A DNA stretch of 64,000 bases from Anoxybacteroides rupiense (GTDB taxonomy: Bacteria > Bacillota > Bacilli > Bacillales > Anoxybacillaceae), in assembly GCF_014196195.1 (NCBI RefSeq), contig NZ_JACIDF010000006.1, forward strand, positions 1 through 64,000, read 5' to 3'. Positions 52,793 through 61,570 of the stretch are shown here, piece by piece (position 1 is the first letter of the stretch; every line of letters begins with the position of its first letter). Below the pieces are notes generated by a model, which searched no databases, was not told the DNA's origin, and saw only the letters and a program-made list of their open reading frames with translations. The translations under genes were made by a program, and so were the position numbers.

Positions 52793-53110
52793 ATGGTTCG
52801 GCTTTTAGTGAAAAAAATGTTGAGATCACGGCAAATCTACGATGCGACACTGCTGCAGACGCCAAGATACGGACAGGTGAAGGGATATGAGCCTGTTTAT
52901 CGTTTAACGGTCAATGCTACTACGCACGATGAAGCACTGGCGATGATTTATCGCATGTTTAACGTAGCGGATTTGCTTCCAAAAGACTATAAGGCGCGGT
53001 ATGTTAGTACAGGAGATGTTGTCCTCATTGATGAAGGAACGTACGGAAAAACGTATTACAAGCTTTGCGCAGAAGGATGGAAAAAAATCAATCGTGTCCA
53101 CATTCGATAA
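52793..53110 (+). CDS. yodL: YodL-domain protein
   Basis: 105 residues from ATG 52793 (AAAGGGAGATG upstream). DATLLQTPRYGQVKGYEPVY then LTVNATTHDEALAMIYRMFN and a final GKTYYKLCAEGWKKINRV are the YodL pattern. In B. subtilis YodL is a sporulation protein that disturbs cell width through MreB-related targets when overproduced. Here it is separated from yozD-yodN by the DUF2515, kinase and spo0M genes. Confidence 0.85.
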   Translation: MVRLLVKKMLRSRQIYDATLLQTPRYGQVKGYEPVYRLTVNATTHDEALAMIYRMFNVADLLPKDYKARYVSTGDVVLIDEGTYGKTYYKLCAEGWKKINRVHIR

Positions 53111-53233
53111 TGATTAATTTTAGAAAATTCTAAAAAATTATTTTGTTTGTCGAGAAAGTATGCTACAATGAAAAAAATCGAATAGTTTCGTGGACACAAG
53201 GGAATGGATAAAAATAAAAAAGGAGGCGAGGAT

Positions 53234-53383
53234 TTGAAACGGCAACAAGAGCCACCGACTGTGGCGCCGGGAATAGACGATGATGAAGAATTGAGACAAA
53301 AAGCTTCAAAAGAGGAAATTGCGCGCGGAGACTATACGAAGGTTGTGACGCTCGCGCTGGATGAAGTAGATTCATCGTCGTAA
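53234..53383 (+). CDS. Small acidic protein of unknown function
   Basis: 49 residues from TTG 53234 with AAAGGAGGCG upstream, a strong site that fixes the start. Reads KRQQEPPTVAPGIDDDEEL then QKASKEEIARGDYTKVVTL and an acidic end. No cysteine, no membrane segment. The terminator directly after the stop confirms a transcription unit. No family assigned. Confidence 0.65.
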   Translation: MKRQQEPPTVAPGIDDDEELRQKASKEEIARGDYTKVVTLALDEVDSSS

Positions 53384-53418
53384 AAACAAACCCTTGTGTT
53401 CAGCAAGGGTTTGTTTCG
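53384..53418. terminator. Rho-independent terminator
   Basis: AAACAAACCCTTG pairs perfectly with CAAGGGTTTGTTT (53404-53416); T-rich on both strands, between convergent small genes. Confidence 0.85.
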
Positions 53419-53445
53419 TTTTACCGTTAAATTTTGTAAGACGTA

Positions 53446-53601
53446 TTAGCTGTCAGGATTGTCGTGATGGCCGGGACCGTTTTTTCGTCCGGTTGCTGAA
53501 TACTCCTTAGCATGTGCTGCGTTTTCTGACTGTAGTGCCTCTTTTGGAATATGATTATTCTTCTTCTGTCCGTTTATTCGGTTTCGATGTTTTTTCCCCA
53601 T
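53446..53601 (-). CDS. Small hydrophilic spore-type protein
   Basis: 51 residues; the ATG is preceded on the minus strand by AAGGAGGCGAAAC. MGKKHRNRINGQKKNNHIPK, then SENAAHAKEYSATGRKNG and an end rich in His, Asn and Asp. No hydrophobic stretch. Composition resembles minor small acid-soluble spore proteins, but it does not match one I can name. Confidence 0.6.
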   Translation of the reverse strand: MGKKHRNRINGQKKNNHIPKEALQSENAAHAKEYSATGRKNGPGHHDNPDS

Positions 53602-53720
53602 TGTTTCGCCTCCTTTGTGTTGTTTGCCTATTAGTATGTGCTGCTTCTATTAGGATTATCGTTGGAGATTTTTTGCAGAGTTTTGACTTTAAATGCTAAA
53701 TAAAGGAAGGAGATTGAAGA

Positions 53721-54116
53721 ATGATGACGGCATTAATCGCTTCTGCTTTTCTTTCGATAATATTGACAATGGTTTTATTGTCTATAAAAGCAGTCATAGA
53801 GAGAAAGTTTAACCGGCGCAGAAAAATTTCGAGTTTGCATGTTGCCAATGTGCTGTTGCTTGGCATAATCATTGCTGGCTTGTATTATATATTAAGCGAA
53901 GCGAATAGTCGGCCCTCGTTTCCGTCATTCTTTTATGTATATTTTGGAGCCATTCAACTGCTGTTGCCAATCTATGCCCTTGTTTGCATCGGATTTTCAA
54001 AATACGAAAGAAAAAGGAAAAAATATATAATAAGTCCTGATAAAAAGGTATTGTATATTAAAGAGGAGTATTTAGCTCGGGGGCGGCATGATAACTATCA
54101 ATCGAAGACTTCCTAG
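53721..54116 (+). CDS. Small membrane protein of unknown function
   Basis: 131 residues; starts at ATGATG after AAGGAAGGAG. Three hydrophobic segments: ALIASAFLSIILTMVLLSI, HVANVLLLGIIIAGLYYIL and GAIQLLLPIYALVCIGF, with basic loops (ERKFNRRRK, KYERKRKK). No family recognised. Followed by a hairpin at 54170. Stands alone. Confidence 0.65.
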   Translation: MMTALIASAFLSIILTMVLLSIKAVIERKFNRRRKISSLHVANVLLLGIIIAGLYYILSEANSRPSFPSFFYVYFGAIQLLLPIYALVCIGFSKYERKRKKYIISPDKKVLYIKEEYLARGRHDNYQSKTS

Positions 54117-54169
54117 CTTTTTGGCTATCGTTGCTTTTTCTTCTATATGAATGTGGTCAGTAGAGAAAA

Positions 54170-54197
54170 TAGGGAGGACACTCCCTACCTTTTTTGT
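54170..54197 (+). terminator. Terminator
   Basis: TAGGGAG-GACA-CTCCCTA then CCTTTTTTG. The remaining 54200-54484 stretch holds no recognised feature. Confidence 0.75.
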
Positions 54198-54484
54198 GCT
54201 TCTGATCTTTTCCTACGAAATCTTCTTCTAACTGTACCTACTAATAAAATTTTTTAATCATGAATTAAATAAAAAGATGTTCATAATATAAAAAAGAAAG
54301 GACCGCTCGTTGTACGGATTGGGACAGATGTAACTGGAAATGTTTATATTTGTATCAATATGGATTTATAGTTGGGCTTTTATGGCATCAATAGCATAGA
54401 CAGGTCCATAGAATGGTCTCTTGCCGTCGATTTTTCAAAGATGATTCATTCCATCTTCCGTGTGTGGAACGATCCATCATTCTT

Positions 54485-54520
54485 ACCATTGTGCATATTC
54501 AGTAAAGAGTGTACAATGGT
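54485..54520 (+). promoter_or_regulatory. deoD promoter overlapped by an inverted repeat
   Basis: ACCATTGT (54485-54492) and ACAATGGT (54513-54520) form a perfect 8-base inverted repeat. Inside it lie TTGTGC and TACAAT separated by 17 bases, a sigma A-type promoter. A regulator binding the repeat would block it; which one is unknown. Confidence 0.55.
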
Positions 54521-54554
54521 TGAGTAAAACGATCTTTTTGAAGGAGGACATGGA

Positions 54555-55259
54555 ATGAGTATCCATATCGAAGCGAAAGAACATGAAATTGCTGAGAAAG
54601 TTTTGCTGCCAGGAGATCCGCTTCGAGCACAATATATCGCAGAAACATTTTTAGAAGGAGCAACGTGCTACAACCGCGTACGCGGCATGTTTGGTTTTAC
54701 AGGTACATATAAAGGACACCGAATTTCTGTTCAAGGAACGGGAATGGGGGTACCGTCTATTTCGATTTATATAAATGAACTGATGCAAAGCTATAACGTC
54801 CAAACGCTGATTCGTGTAGGCACATGCGGAGCGATTCAAAAAGATGTAAAGGTGCGCGACGTGATTTTGGCCATGAGCGCATCAACTGATTCACAAATGA
54901 ACCGTGCCACGTTTGGGGCTGTGGACTATGCGCCAACAGCGAACTTTGATTTGCTGCGAACAGCATATGATATTGGCGGTGAAAAGGGCCTGCAGCTAAA
55001 AGTAGGGAACGTATTCACAGCCGATATGTTCTATAACGAAAATGCAGAGTTTGAAAGATGGGCGCGTTACGGAGTGTTGGCGGTTGAGATGGAAACAGCT
55101 GCACTTTATACATTAGCCGCTAAATTTGGCCGTAAAGCCCTTTCGATTCTAACGGTGAGCGACCATATTTTAACTGGCGAAGAAACGACAGCGCAAGAGC
55201 GTCAAACAACGTTTAATGATATGATCGAAGTCGCTTTAGAAGCGGTGATCCATTCTTAA
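54555..55259 (+). CDS. deoD: Purine nucleoside phosphorylase, DeoD type
   Basis: 234 residues, the usual length of the hexameric trimer-of-dimers class. [17 protein letters not shown] (phosphate binding), [15 protein letters not shown], and [14 protein letters not shown] (ribose/base) are present. Cleaves purine nucleosides with phosphate. AAGGAGGAC precedes the ATG. In Bacillus deoD is followed by yodJ, as here. Confidence 0.96.
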   Translation: MSIHIEAKEHEIAEKVLLPGDPLRAQYIAETFLEGATCYNRVRGMFGFTGTYKGHRISVQGTGMGVPSISIYINELMQSYNVQTLIRVGTCGAIQKDVKVRDVILAMSASTDSQMNRATFGAVDYAPTANFDLLRTAYDIGGEKGLQLKVGNVFTADMFYNENAEFERWARYGVLAVEMETAALYTLAAKFGRKALSILTVSDHILTGEETTAQERQTTFNDMIEVALEAVIHS

Positions 55260-55309
55260 TCCGTACAATTCGAAGTGAGCCAAGAATGCTCAAAAGCAAG
55301 GTGAAAAAC

Positions 55310-56158
55310 ATGCAAAAAGTAATCATCACAGCCATAGCGGCAGCGTGTCTGCTCGGTGGTTGCGCAACGCAAAAAGAACATATGCAACATCAGTCGCAAG
55401 AACAAACGGAGCCGACAGATCAGCATCCGGAAAAAGTGAATACAAAGGAACAAGGCAATGAGACGAAAGCGCCAGTGACCGAGCAAGAAACAAAGCCGCC
55501 AACAGATCAGGATCTAGTGCTTGAATCGCAATATTGGAATGTAGTTGAAGTAAAAAACGGCATGAAGGTCATTATGAACCCTGCTAATATATTGGCGATG
55601 GTGAACAAGGAACAGAGTTTGCCATCTACCTATAAACCAAGTGACTTAGTGATTCCAAATGTACCGTTTTCTTTTTCTGAAACGAATGTCGAAAAGCGGC
55701 ATATGCGCAAAGAAGCGGCAAACGCTCTCGAACAATTATTTACAGCTGCCCGTCAAGCGGGTATCCAGCTTGTAGCCGTATCGGGATATCGATCTTATGA
55801 TCGGCAAAAGGTTTTATTTGATGAAGAAGTGCGAAAGAATGGAAAAGCGAAAGCGGTTCAAGCTGTGGCGATCCCAGGACAAAGCGAACATCAAACAGGG
55901 CTGGCTATAGACATTTCAAGCCCGAGCGTCCGCAATGGCTTGACGGAAGCTTTTGGCCAAACGAAAGAAGGGAAATGGGTGGCAGCCTATGCTCATGAAT
56001 ACGGATTTATTGTTCGCTATCCAAAGGGCAAGGAAGCGATTACCGGATATGAGTATGAGCCATGGCATTTGCGCTATGTCGGAACAAAAGCCGCTAAAGT
56101 CATTTTTGAAAAAGGAATTACGCTAGAAGAATATTTCCGGATTGTAAAAAAAGTATAG
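55310..56158 (+). CDS. yodJ: D,D-carboxypeptidase lipoprotein (VanY family, YodJ-like)
   Basis: 282 residues from ATG 55310 (AAGGTGA upstream). A lipoprotein signal with lipobox LLGGC; Cys20 should be lipid-linked. A disordered Gln/Glu/Thr-rich spacer precedes the VanY domain: SGYRSYDRQ, SEHQTGLAIDIS (zinc His and Asp) and EPWHLRYVG (zinc His). Trims the terminal D-Ala from peptidoglycan stem peptides outside the membrane. Confidence 0.93.
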   Translation: MQKVIITAIAAACLLGGCATQKEHMQHQSQEQTEPTDQHPEKVNTKEQGNETKAPVTEQETKPPTDQDLVLESQYWNVVEVKNGMKVIMNPANILAMVNKEQSLPSTYKPSDLVIPNVPFSFSETNVEKRHMRKEAANALEQLFTAARQAGIQLVAVSGYRSYDRQKVLFDEEVRKNGKAKAVQAVAIPGQSEHQTGLAIDISSPSVRNGLTEAFGQTKEGKWVAAYAHEYGFIVRYPKGKEAITGYEYEPWHLRYVGTKAAKVIFEKGITLEEYFRIVKKV

Positions 56159-56189
56159 CGTTTTCTTATACTTTCATCATGCAAAACAA

Positions 56190-56224
56190 AAGCAGCGGAT
56201 CTACCATGGATCCGCTGCTTGTTC
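56190..56224 (+). terminator. Rho-independent terminator
   Basis: AAGCAGCGGATC pairs perfectly with GATCCGCTGCTT (56209-56220). The following bases to 56474 show no gene. Confidence 0.8.
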
Positions 56225-56474
56225 ATTTAGGGAGTTCTGGAACTCACGAGAATCGCTAGGAATGAATCACATTTAGCAGATGGCGATCTTCTCCTTGCGT
56301 TTGAACGCTAAAACGGAAGCGAAGTTGCGTTTTTATCCTTCTAACCGTACAGGCAACTAAACTGAAGCGCAGATGTTTTCGACTCATTAGTGAATAGGGA
56401 AATCTGCGGAGCAGATGGAGAAGATTCATGAGCAAGGATACTGTCCGGTTTTTTAGGAAGGAAAAAGAGAAAGC

Positions 56475-56735
56475 CTACCAGAATAATCCGACTAATGCGA
56501 TTCCTGCAATTGCACCGAGTGCAATTCCATAGCCAAATCCCCAACCCCAGCCCCAACCCCAGCCTGGATATCCGTATCCAAATCCGCCTAAATTTCGTTG
56601 GTTATTAGGGCTGATATAGACACGATTGGGCGTGACGCGAGTAATTCGGCCAACATGAACATTGCCGGATCGATCATGAATTCGCACCACTTGGCCGCGA
56701 TAACGGCAGCAGACATCGTACCATTGTTGTGACAT
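56475..56735 (-). CDS. Small protein with glycine/tryptophan-rich tail
   Basis: 86 residues; AAAGGAGGAC precedes the ATG on the minus strand. The first half is an SH3/Sm-like beta segment (RYRGQVVRIHDRSGNVHVGR); the second is GFGYGYPGWGWGWGWGFGYG followed by a hydrophobic end (ALGAIAGIALVGLFW). Similar proteins are common in spore-forming Bacillaceae and may be spore-associated; function unknown. Confidence 0.75.
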   Translation of the reverse strand: MSQQWYDVCCRYRGQVVRIHDRSGNVHVGRITRVTPNRVYISPNNQRNLGGFGYGYPGWGWGWGWGFGYGIALGAIAGIALVGLFW

Positions 56736-56804
56736 GTATAGTCCTCCTTTTTATTGATATATTTATAGGGTATGTGTCGAAAAAAAAGAGGTTTGTACCA
56801 ATGT

Positions 56805-57503
56805 CTACTTTTGGCACGAAAATATGCAATAACCAAGCTGAGTTCCATATCGTTTTTTCATATATTCATGTGTGTTTAAGATCGCCATTGTCTCAGCAGA
56901 TAAACGAGTCTCCAGTGTAAAGATCGTTTGGTCGGCAGGATATTGGGTGGCGGAATAGGCAGCCATTTGAATTGCGCGAAATCCGTATTTACGTAAAAGA
57001 AGATGCCACTCTTTTTTTGTAAGAAGCTGTCGAAATTGATAAAACGAACAAATTTCCTTTTTGTCGCTTTCGGACAACTGCGCATGAGCCGCTTCAATAC
57101 CAATGAGCTTCCCATGCGGCTTTAACGCTCGATAGATTTCTTGTAACGCTTTTGGCAGTTTGACGAAAGAAAGAACAGATTCGCATAATACAATATCAAA
57201 TTGCTCAGGTTGAAATGGTAAGGATTCGATGGAAGCTTGATATAGATGAACCGGCTGTGGAAGGGAAGAAAAGCGGCTCTTGGCTTTTTCAAGCATTTTA
57301 GGATGAATATCAATAGCGGTTACGTGAGCGCCGTATGTTTCAGAAATGTAAGCAGCCGTTTGTCCGGTTCCGCATCCGACATCAAGAATTCGGGTTGTTG
57401 GTTGTATGTTAAGTTTACGTAATATTTTGTGGGTTAACAAAGGTCCGCCGGGATGTGCACTATCGATTCCTAACTCTGCTAAAACATCAAGATATGTTTT
57501 CAA
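56805..57503 (-). CDS. Class I SAM-dependent methyltransferase
   Basis: 232 residues from TTG 57503, which has GGAGGAC at good distance; the ATG at 57569 gives 22 more residues of poor quality. Motif I is ILDVGCGTGQTAAYI, followed by AIDIHPKMLEKAK and the motif IV region FDIVLCESVLSFV. The arrangement is of the UbiE/small-molecule type. Substrate unknown. Confidence 0.9.
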   Translation of the reverse strand: MKTYLDVLAELGIDSAHPGGPLLTHKILRKLNIQPTTRILDVGCGTGQTAAYISETYGAHVTAIDIHPKMLEKAKSRFSSLPQPVHLYQASIESLPFQPEQFDIVLCESVLSFVKLPKALQEIYRALKPHGKLIGIEAAHAQLSESDKKEICSFYQFRQLLTKKEWHLLLRKYGFRAIQMAAYSATQYPADQTIFTLETRLSAETMAILNTHEYMKKRYGTQLGYCIFSCQK

Positions 57504-57701
57504 TTTTTCGTCCTCCAATGATTCTTTTTTATAATTTATGCGCAATGAGTGAATTTTGCCTTTATGCAATAAAGTTCCCTCAATAGGAAAAAGTTTGTCT
57601 TACTCTATAGTCCTTCTGTACACCAATTTTGTTGTTGTAGACCCACATGGTGTTATGCTGATAAACTATTACATGCAAATAGAAAAAGAAAGGTGAAATG
57701 C

Positions 57702-58565
57702 ATGAAAGCAGAAGTTGGGGCTTGGGTGAGTATAGGGAGCTATCTAATCTTAGCGGCAGCGAAGCTTGCTATCGGTTATATTGCTCATTCGGATGGGGTG
57801 ATGGCCGATGGATGGAACAATTTTACGGATATTGTTGCTTCTGTTGCCGTTTTAGTGGGAATAAAAATTGCGCAGAAACCGAGAGACCACAATCATCCAT
57901 ATGGACATTCGCGGGCAGAAAACATTTCATCGCTGATTGCCGCCTTTATTATGATGTCTATTGGAATCGATGTTGCTCTGAAGGGGGCCTTGTCGCTTTT
58001 TCATCAAGAACAAAATGAATCGCCGCAATGGCTGGCTGCGTGGGTAGGAATCGTTTCAGCTTTGGTGATGATGCTAGTGTATCGATTTAATCATCGTCTT
58101 TCTCAGCGTGTCAATAGCTCGGCATTGGCAGCAGCGGCAAAGGATCATTTATCGGATGCGTTCGTCAGCATCGGGACGGTCGTTGGAATTATTGGTGCAC
58201 AGTTTCATCTTTTTTGGCTTGATCCATTAGCGGCCTTTATGATTGGGATCATGATTTGTAAAACGGCTTGGCACATTTTTGCTGAAGCCTCTCATTTGTT
58301 GACGGACGGATTTGATGAACAGACTTTAGCTGTGTATGAGCAAGAAATTGCTGAGATTGAAGGGGTTAAGCATGTTTCAGATGTAAAAGCGCGAATGGTG
58401 GGCAATCAAATCATTTTGGATGTGACCATTCATGTTGATGCAGCGCTGACAGTGGCGAAAAGCCATGAAATCGCTGATGAAGTGGAACGGATGATGAGGA
58501 ACAAGCATCAAATTGAAATGACTCATGTTCATATTGAGCCAGCCTTCAACCTTAATCGTTCATAA
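57702..58565 (+). CDS. Cation diffusion facilitator transporter
   Basis: 287 residues from ATG 57702 (AAAGGTG upstream). Six membrane segments. Metal-site motifs SDGVMADGWNNFTD in helix 2 and HNHPYGHSRAEN in the loop, with a cytoplasmic ferredoxin-like C-terminal domain (DVTIHVDAALTVAKSHEIAD). Exports Zn2+, Fe2+, Mn2+ or related ions against protons; related to YdfM (MneS/MneP manganese exporters). The exact metal is not readable. Confidence 0.92.
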   Translation: MKAEVGAWVSIGSYLILAAAKLAIGYIAHSDGVMADGWNNFTDIVASVAVLVGIKIAQKPRDHNHPYGHSRAENISSLIAAFIMMSIGIDVALKGALSLFHQEQNESPQWLAAWVGIVSALVMMLVYRFNHRLSQRVNSSALAAAAKDHLSDAFVSIGTVVGIIGAQFHLFWLDPLAAFMIGIMICKTAWHIFAEASHLLTDGFDEQTLAVYEQEIAEIEGVKHVSDVKARMVGNQIILDVTIHVDAALTVAKSHEIADEVERMMRNKHQIEMTHVHIEPAFNLNRS

Positions 58566-58582
58566 ATGATTAAGGTTTTTTT
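58549..58582 (+). terminator. Terminator overlapping the CDF gene end
   Basis: AACCTTAATC (58549-58558) pairs with GATTAAGGTT (58568-58577), then TTTTT; the stop codon lies in the loop. Confidence 0.85.
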
Positions 58583-58625
58583 CATACTATAGAATAAATG
58601 CCGTAATGAAGAAAGGATTGTATCG

Positions 58626-59534
58626 ATGCGACACGATGGAATAGCAGAGAAATGCTGGATTCATTTTACCGAGAGAACAAAACACGAGTTGAAATTGCTG
58701 GCGGAACAATTGAAGCTTCATCCACTCGCAACGCAATCTCTTTTGAGCGAGAGCCATTTACCGAAAATTGACGTATATGATGACAGTCTTTTTATTTCGC
58801 TGGCTTGGATCCAGGAGGAATGGCGTGTGAGCCGCTTACAGCTTATTATCACCAAGCAATATGTGATTAGCTATACAAAGAATAATGAGCCAATGATTGA
58901 GCAAGTAGAAAAAAAGCTGCTTCATCATCCTGAAGAAGCGGTTGATCCGTGCTTTGTTTTTTATCGGATGTTAGATGTAGCTACGTTTCATTTTTTACAT
59001 GTGATTGATGAAATAGCCAATAAAATTCAAGCGCTTGAAAAACAAGTATTTAAAACCCCTTTTGAAAATGAGATTGGCCATAGCGTATATCGCTGGAAAG
59101 TAAAAATTCACGAGCTCCGCCAAACGATTGAAGCTCAAGAAGAAATGATGAAAACGTTAAACCATCCAGAAATTCCGCATATAAACGAAAAAATCCGTCC
59201 TTACCTTCAGGATGTGTCAAGCCGTTTCTCAAGGAGTACAGCCGCACTTGATGCGTTTAAGGAAACGTTATCAGACATTTTTAATTTACAGCTTTCATTG
59301 AAATCAGACCATATGAATACGATTATGAAGACGTTAACATTAGTTAGTGTGATTTTTATGCCAATGACCTTTGTTGCTGGTGTGTATGGGATGAATTTTA
59401 AATGGATGCCAGAGTTAACATGGACATATGGGTACATTTATGCATTGGGATTAATGGGAGGATTAGGAATAGCGATTGCATTTTATTTTAAGAAAAAAGG
59501 CTGGTGGGGAAAAAAGAAGGACGGCTCTATATAA
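58626..59534 (+). CDS. CorA-family divalent metal transporter, second copy
   Basis: 302 residues. Two C-terminal membrane helices with YGMNFKWMPELTW between them; MPEL is the classical CorA loop and fits magnesium uptake. The N-terminal domain reads KCWIHFTERTKHELKLLAEQ. Different enough from the copy at 35255 to be an old paralogue. GAAAGGATTG precedes the ATG. Confidence 0.93.
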   Translation: MRHDGIAEKCWIHFTERTKHELKLLAEQLKLHPLATQSLLSESHLPKIDVYDDSLFISLAWIQEEWRVSRLQLIITKQYVISYTKNNEPMIEQVEKKLLHHPEEAVDPCFVFYRMLDVATFHFLHVIDEIANKIQALEKQVFKTPFENEIGHSVYRWKVKIHELRQTIEAQEEMMKTLNHPEIPHINEKIRPYLQDVSSRFSRSTAALDAFKETLSDIFNLQLSLKSDHMNTIMKTLTLVSVIFMPMTFVAGVYGMNFKWMPELTWTYGYIYALGLMGGLGIAIAFYFKKKGWWGKKKDGSI

Positions 59535-59951
59535 GCAAAAGGACCATTAGTGTAAAAAGAAAAGGAAGGACGGGGGCTGCATCGATAGATGATATAACTC
59601 GATAGTTGTATGAATATGGAGCTATGCTGGTTCCATGACGAAGGCAAATCTGCCGATGACCGTGGTGATTTTGATCCAATAACAGTCTCCGCCCTAAGAG
59701 AAGAAGACAGAGAAATTTTCTGTAAAAGATCTTTTGCTTGGAAAGCTATGTAAAACGATTTATAATAGTAGCATTATGATAGCTGTTTGGTCTGGAAGCT
59801 GTCAGGCAAGACAAAGAGGGTATTGTTTTTTGAAGGGAGGTCAGATTTGCCTGCTCTTCGGTGGTTCTTAGTAGATACTTTGAAACAGACAGAGAGTGGA
59901 TAGCTGATTCTGAGCCTACGAAAGCGGAAGCATAAAAAGGGGATAAGCAAA
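59535..59951. other. Long gene-free leader upstream of rarD
   Basis: About 415 bases. TATAAT at 59761 is a candidate -10 box, which would give a transcript leader of about 180 bases. The leader contains alternating pairable blocks, but I recognise no known riboswitch or T-box (no AGGGTGG-type box). An antisense frame here (59746-60090) is not convincing. Confidence 0.4.
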
Positions 59952-60866
59952 ATGAAGCAACACAATGAAAAAGTAGGTATCCTGTATACGGCTGCAGCCT
60001 ATTTGATGTGGGGAGTTTTACCTCTTTATTGGAAATTGCTCGATGAGCGTCAAGCGAGTGAAATTTTAGCGCATCGCATTGTTTGGTCATTCGTTTTTAT
60101 GATTGCGTTGTTGACGTTAACAAAACAAATGCGTTCATGCTGGAAGCAATTTTTTGAGATGGTAAAGCAGCCAAAACAAGCATGGGGGATCATTGCGTCT
60201 TCATGCTTAATTAGCGGCAACTGGTTTATCTACATATGGGCGGTGAATCACGGACATATTGTGGAAGCAAGTCTTGGCTACTATATCAATCCGCTCATTA
60301 GCGTTGTTTTAGGCATGATTGTGCTGAAAGAGCGTTTAAACACATGGCAGTGGCTCTCTTTTTTACTCGCGTCTATCGGTGTTTGTCTCATTACTCTTCA
60401 ATATGGAAAGTTTCCTTGGGTTGCGTTATCGCTTGCGTTGTCGTTTGGATTTTATGGATTGGCGAAAAAGTTGACATCGTTTGATTCCGCCATCGGTTTG
60501 ACGATTGAAACGATGATGGTGACACCGTTGTCCTTTATTTATCTCATTTTTTTATATGCCCAGTCTCAAGATTTGCCTTCCTTTTCATGGTGGCAAACGC
60601 TTTTGTTAATCGGTGCAGGTCCAGTTACAGCGTTGCCGCTGTTGTATTTTGCGAAAGGTGCCAAACGCATTTCATTGACAATGCTCGGTTTTCTTCAATA
60701 TATCTCGCCAACGTTAAGCTTATTATTTGGGGTTTTTCTGTTTCACGAAGCATTCACTAAGACGCATGTCTATGCATTTAGTTGTATTTGGTGTGCCCTG
60801 CTTATTTTTTCGTTTGCAAATGTGAAGCAGCTGCAACTGCCAAAGCGAAATTCAATGAAAATATAA
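59952..60866 (+). CDS. rarD: RarD/EamA-family permease
   Basis: 304 residues with 10 membrane helices in two EamA halves. AAYLMWGVLPLYWKLLDERQ and EILAHRIVWSFVF at the start are typical of RarD, as is GPVTALPLLYFAKGAKRI. Family members export or import small metabolites; RarD itself is linked to chloramphenicol sensitivity, substrate unproven. AAAAGGGGATAAGC precedes the ATG. Confidence 0.92.
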   Translation: MKQHNEKVGILYTAAAYLMWGVLPLYWKLLDERQASEILAHRIVWSFVFMIALLTLTKQMRSCWKQFFEMVKQPKQAWGIIASSCLISGNWFIYIWAVNHGHIVEASLGYYINPLISVVLGMIVLKERLNTWQWLSFLLASIGVCLITLQYGKFPWVALSLALSFGFYGLAKKLTSFDSAIGLTIETMMVTPLSFIYLIFLYAQSQDLPSFSWWQTLLLIGAGPVTALPLLYFAKGAKRISLTMLGFLQYISPTLSLLFGVFLFHEAFTKTHVYAFSCIWCALLIFSFANVKQLQLPKRNSMKI

Positions 60867-60874
60867 ACGAAATA

Positions 60875-60909
60875 AAAAATAGTCTTCGCCATGCGAGGAC
60901 TATTTTTTA
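60875..60909 (+). terminator. Rho-independent terminator
   Basis: AAAAAATAGTC-TTCG pairs with CGAG-GACTATTTTTT. The rest of the gap to 61196 shows nothing beyond a weak match at 60975 to a 22-base phrase near 20920. Confidence 0.8.
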
Positions 60910-61196
60910 TTTATGAAAGCTCATAATACTCAGATCCAATCGATTCACTGATGATCCTCGATACATATGATGAATGAACAGTATATGTAAAAAATGACGG
61001 TCGGTCGCCTAACCGTCAAAGGCGGATCATCCCCCACTCACATAGAAAGTGATATCGATCAGCGTTGCATGTAATGATGAACGAGCGTTACGGGTTCATG
61101 GAATGATATACAAATACCCATTTTTATAAAAAAGTCTAACCATTTTCACCTAAAGTGAATAGTCTACTAGTACAAAAGCGAAGGAGGTGCTCAAAG

Positions 61197-61295
61197 ATGG
61201 GTGCAGCTTATGGCGGCGGTTTTGCGTTAATCGTTGTATTGTTTATTCTGTTGATTATTGTAGGTGCAGCATTTGTTGGTGGCTGGGTGTACTAA
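61197..61295 (+). CDS. YjcZ-family sporulation peptide
   Basis: 32 residues, too short for most gene finders: [20 protein letters not shown] and VGAAFVGGWVY. A Gly-rich head and a membrane helix with the '[16 protein letters not shown]' signature identify the YjcZ family. GAAGGAGGTG precedes the ATG. Family members are made during sporulation; the second copy follows. Confidence 0.88.
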   Translation: MGAAYGGGFALIVVLFILLIIVGAAFVGGWVY

Positions 61296-61339
61296 TTCAC
61301 CCTGCCATCATAACATGGCAATAAAAGGAGGGGTGTAGC

Positions 61340-61495
61340 ATGTCATTTGGATACGGATGGGGCTATGGCGGCTTCGGTGGTTGCGGCGGCTATGGTGGCT
61401 ACGGCGGCTACGGTGGCTACGGATATGGACGTGGCTTTGTGCTTATCGTCGTCTTGTTTATCCTGTTAATTATCGTTGGTGCAGCTTGGTGCTAA
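61340..61495 (+). CDS. YjcZ-family sporulation peptide with Gly-Tyr repeats
   Basis: 51 residues. The N-terminal 30 residues are repeats of [15 protein letters not shown] type; then comes the same helix as the upstream gene ([17 protein letters not shown]) and a C-terminal Cys. AAAAGGAGGGG precedes the ATG. Nearly the same helix in both genes indicates duplication with gain or loss of the repeat. Confidence 0.88.
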   Translation: MSFGYGWGYGGFGGCGGYGGYGGYGGYGYGRGFVLIVVLFILLIIVGAAWC

Positions 61496-61532
61496 CGAAA
61501 GCCAGCTAAAAATAAAAAATAAAAAAAGATAA

Positions 61533-61570
61533 AACGGAAGAAGCCGACTAAGCTTCTTCCGTTGCTTTTT
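61533..61570. terminator. Bidirectional terminator
   Basis: AACGGAAGAAGC pairs perfectly with GCTTCTTCCGTT (61552-61563), between the YjcZ genes and the convergent MATE gene, whose stop it contains. Confidence 0.8.

Noticed and set aside
59760-59951. T-box or SAM riboswitch before rarD
   Set aside because: No T-box core (AGGGTGG...) and no conserved SAM-box elements were found.
59746-60090. Minus-strand 114-codon frame over the rarD leader
   Set aside because: Overlaps the rarD start, with no initiation signal.
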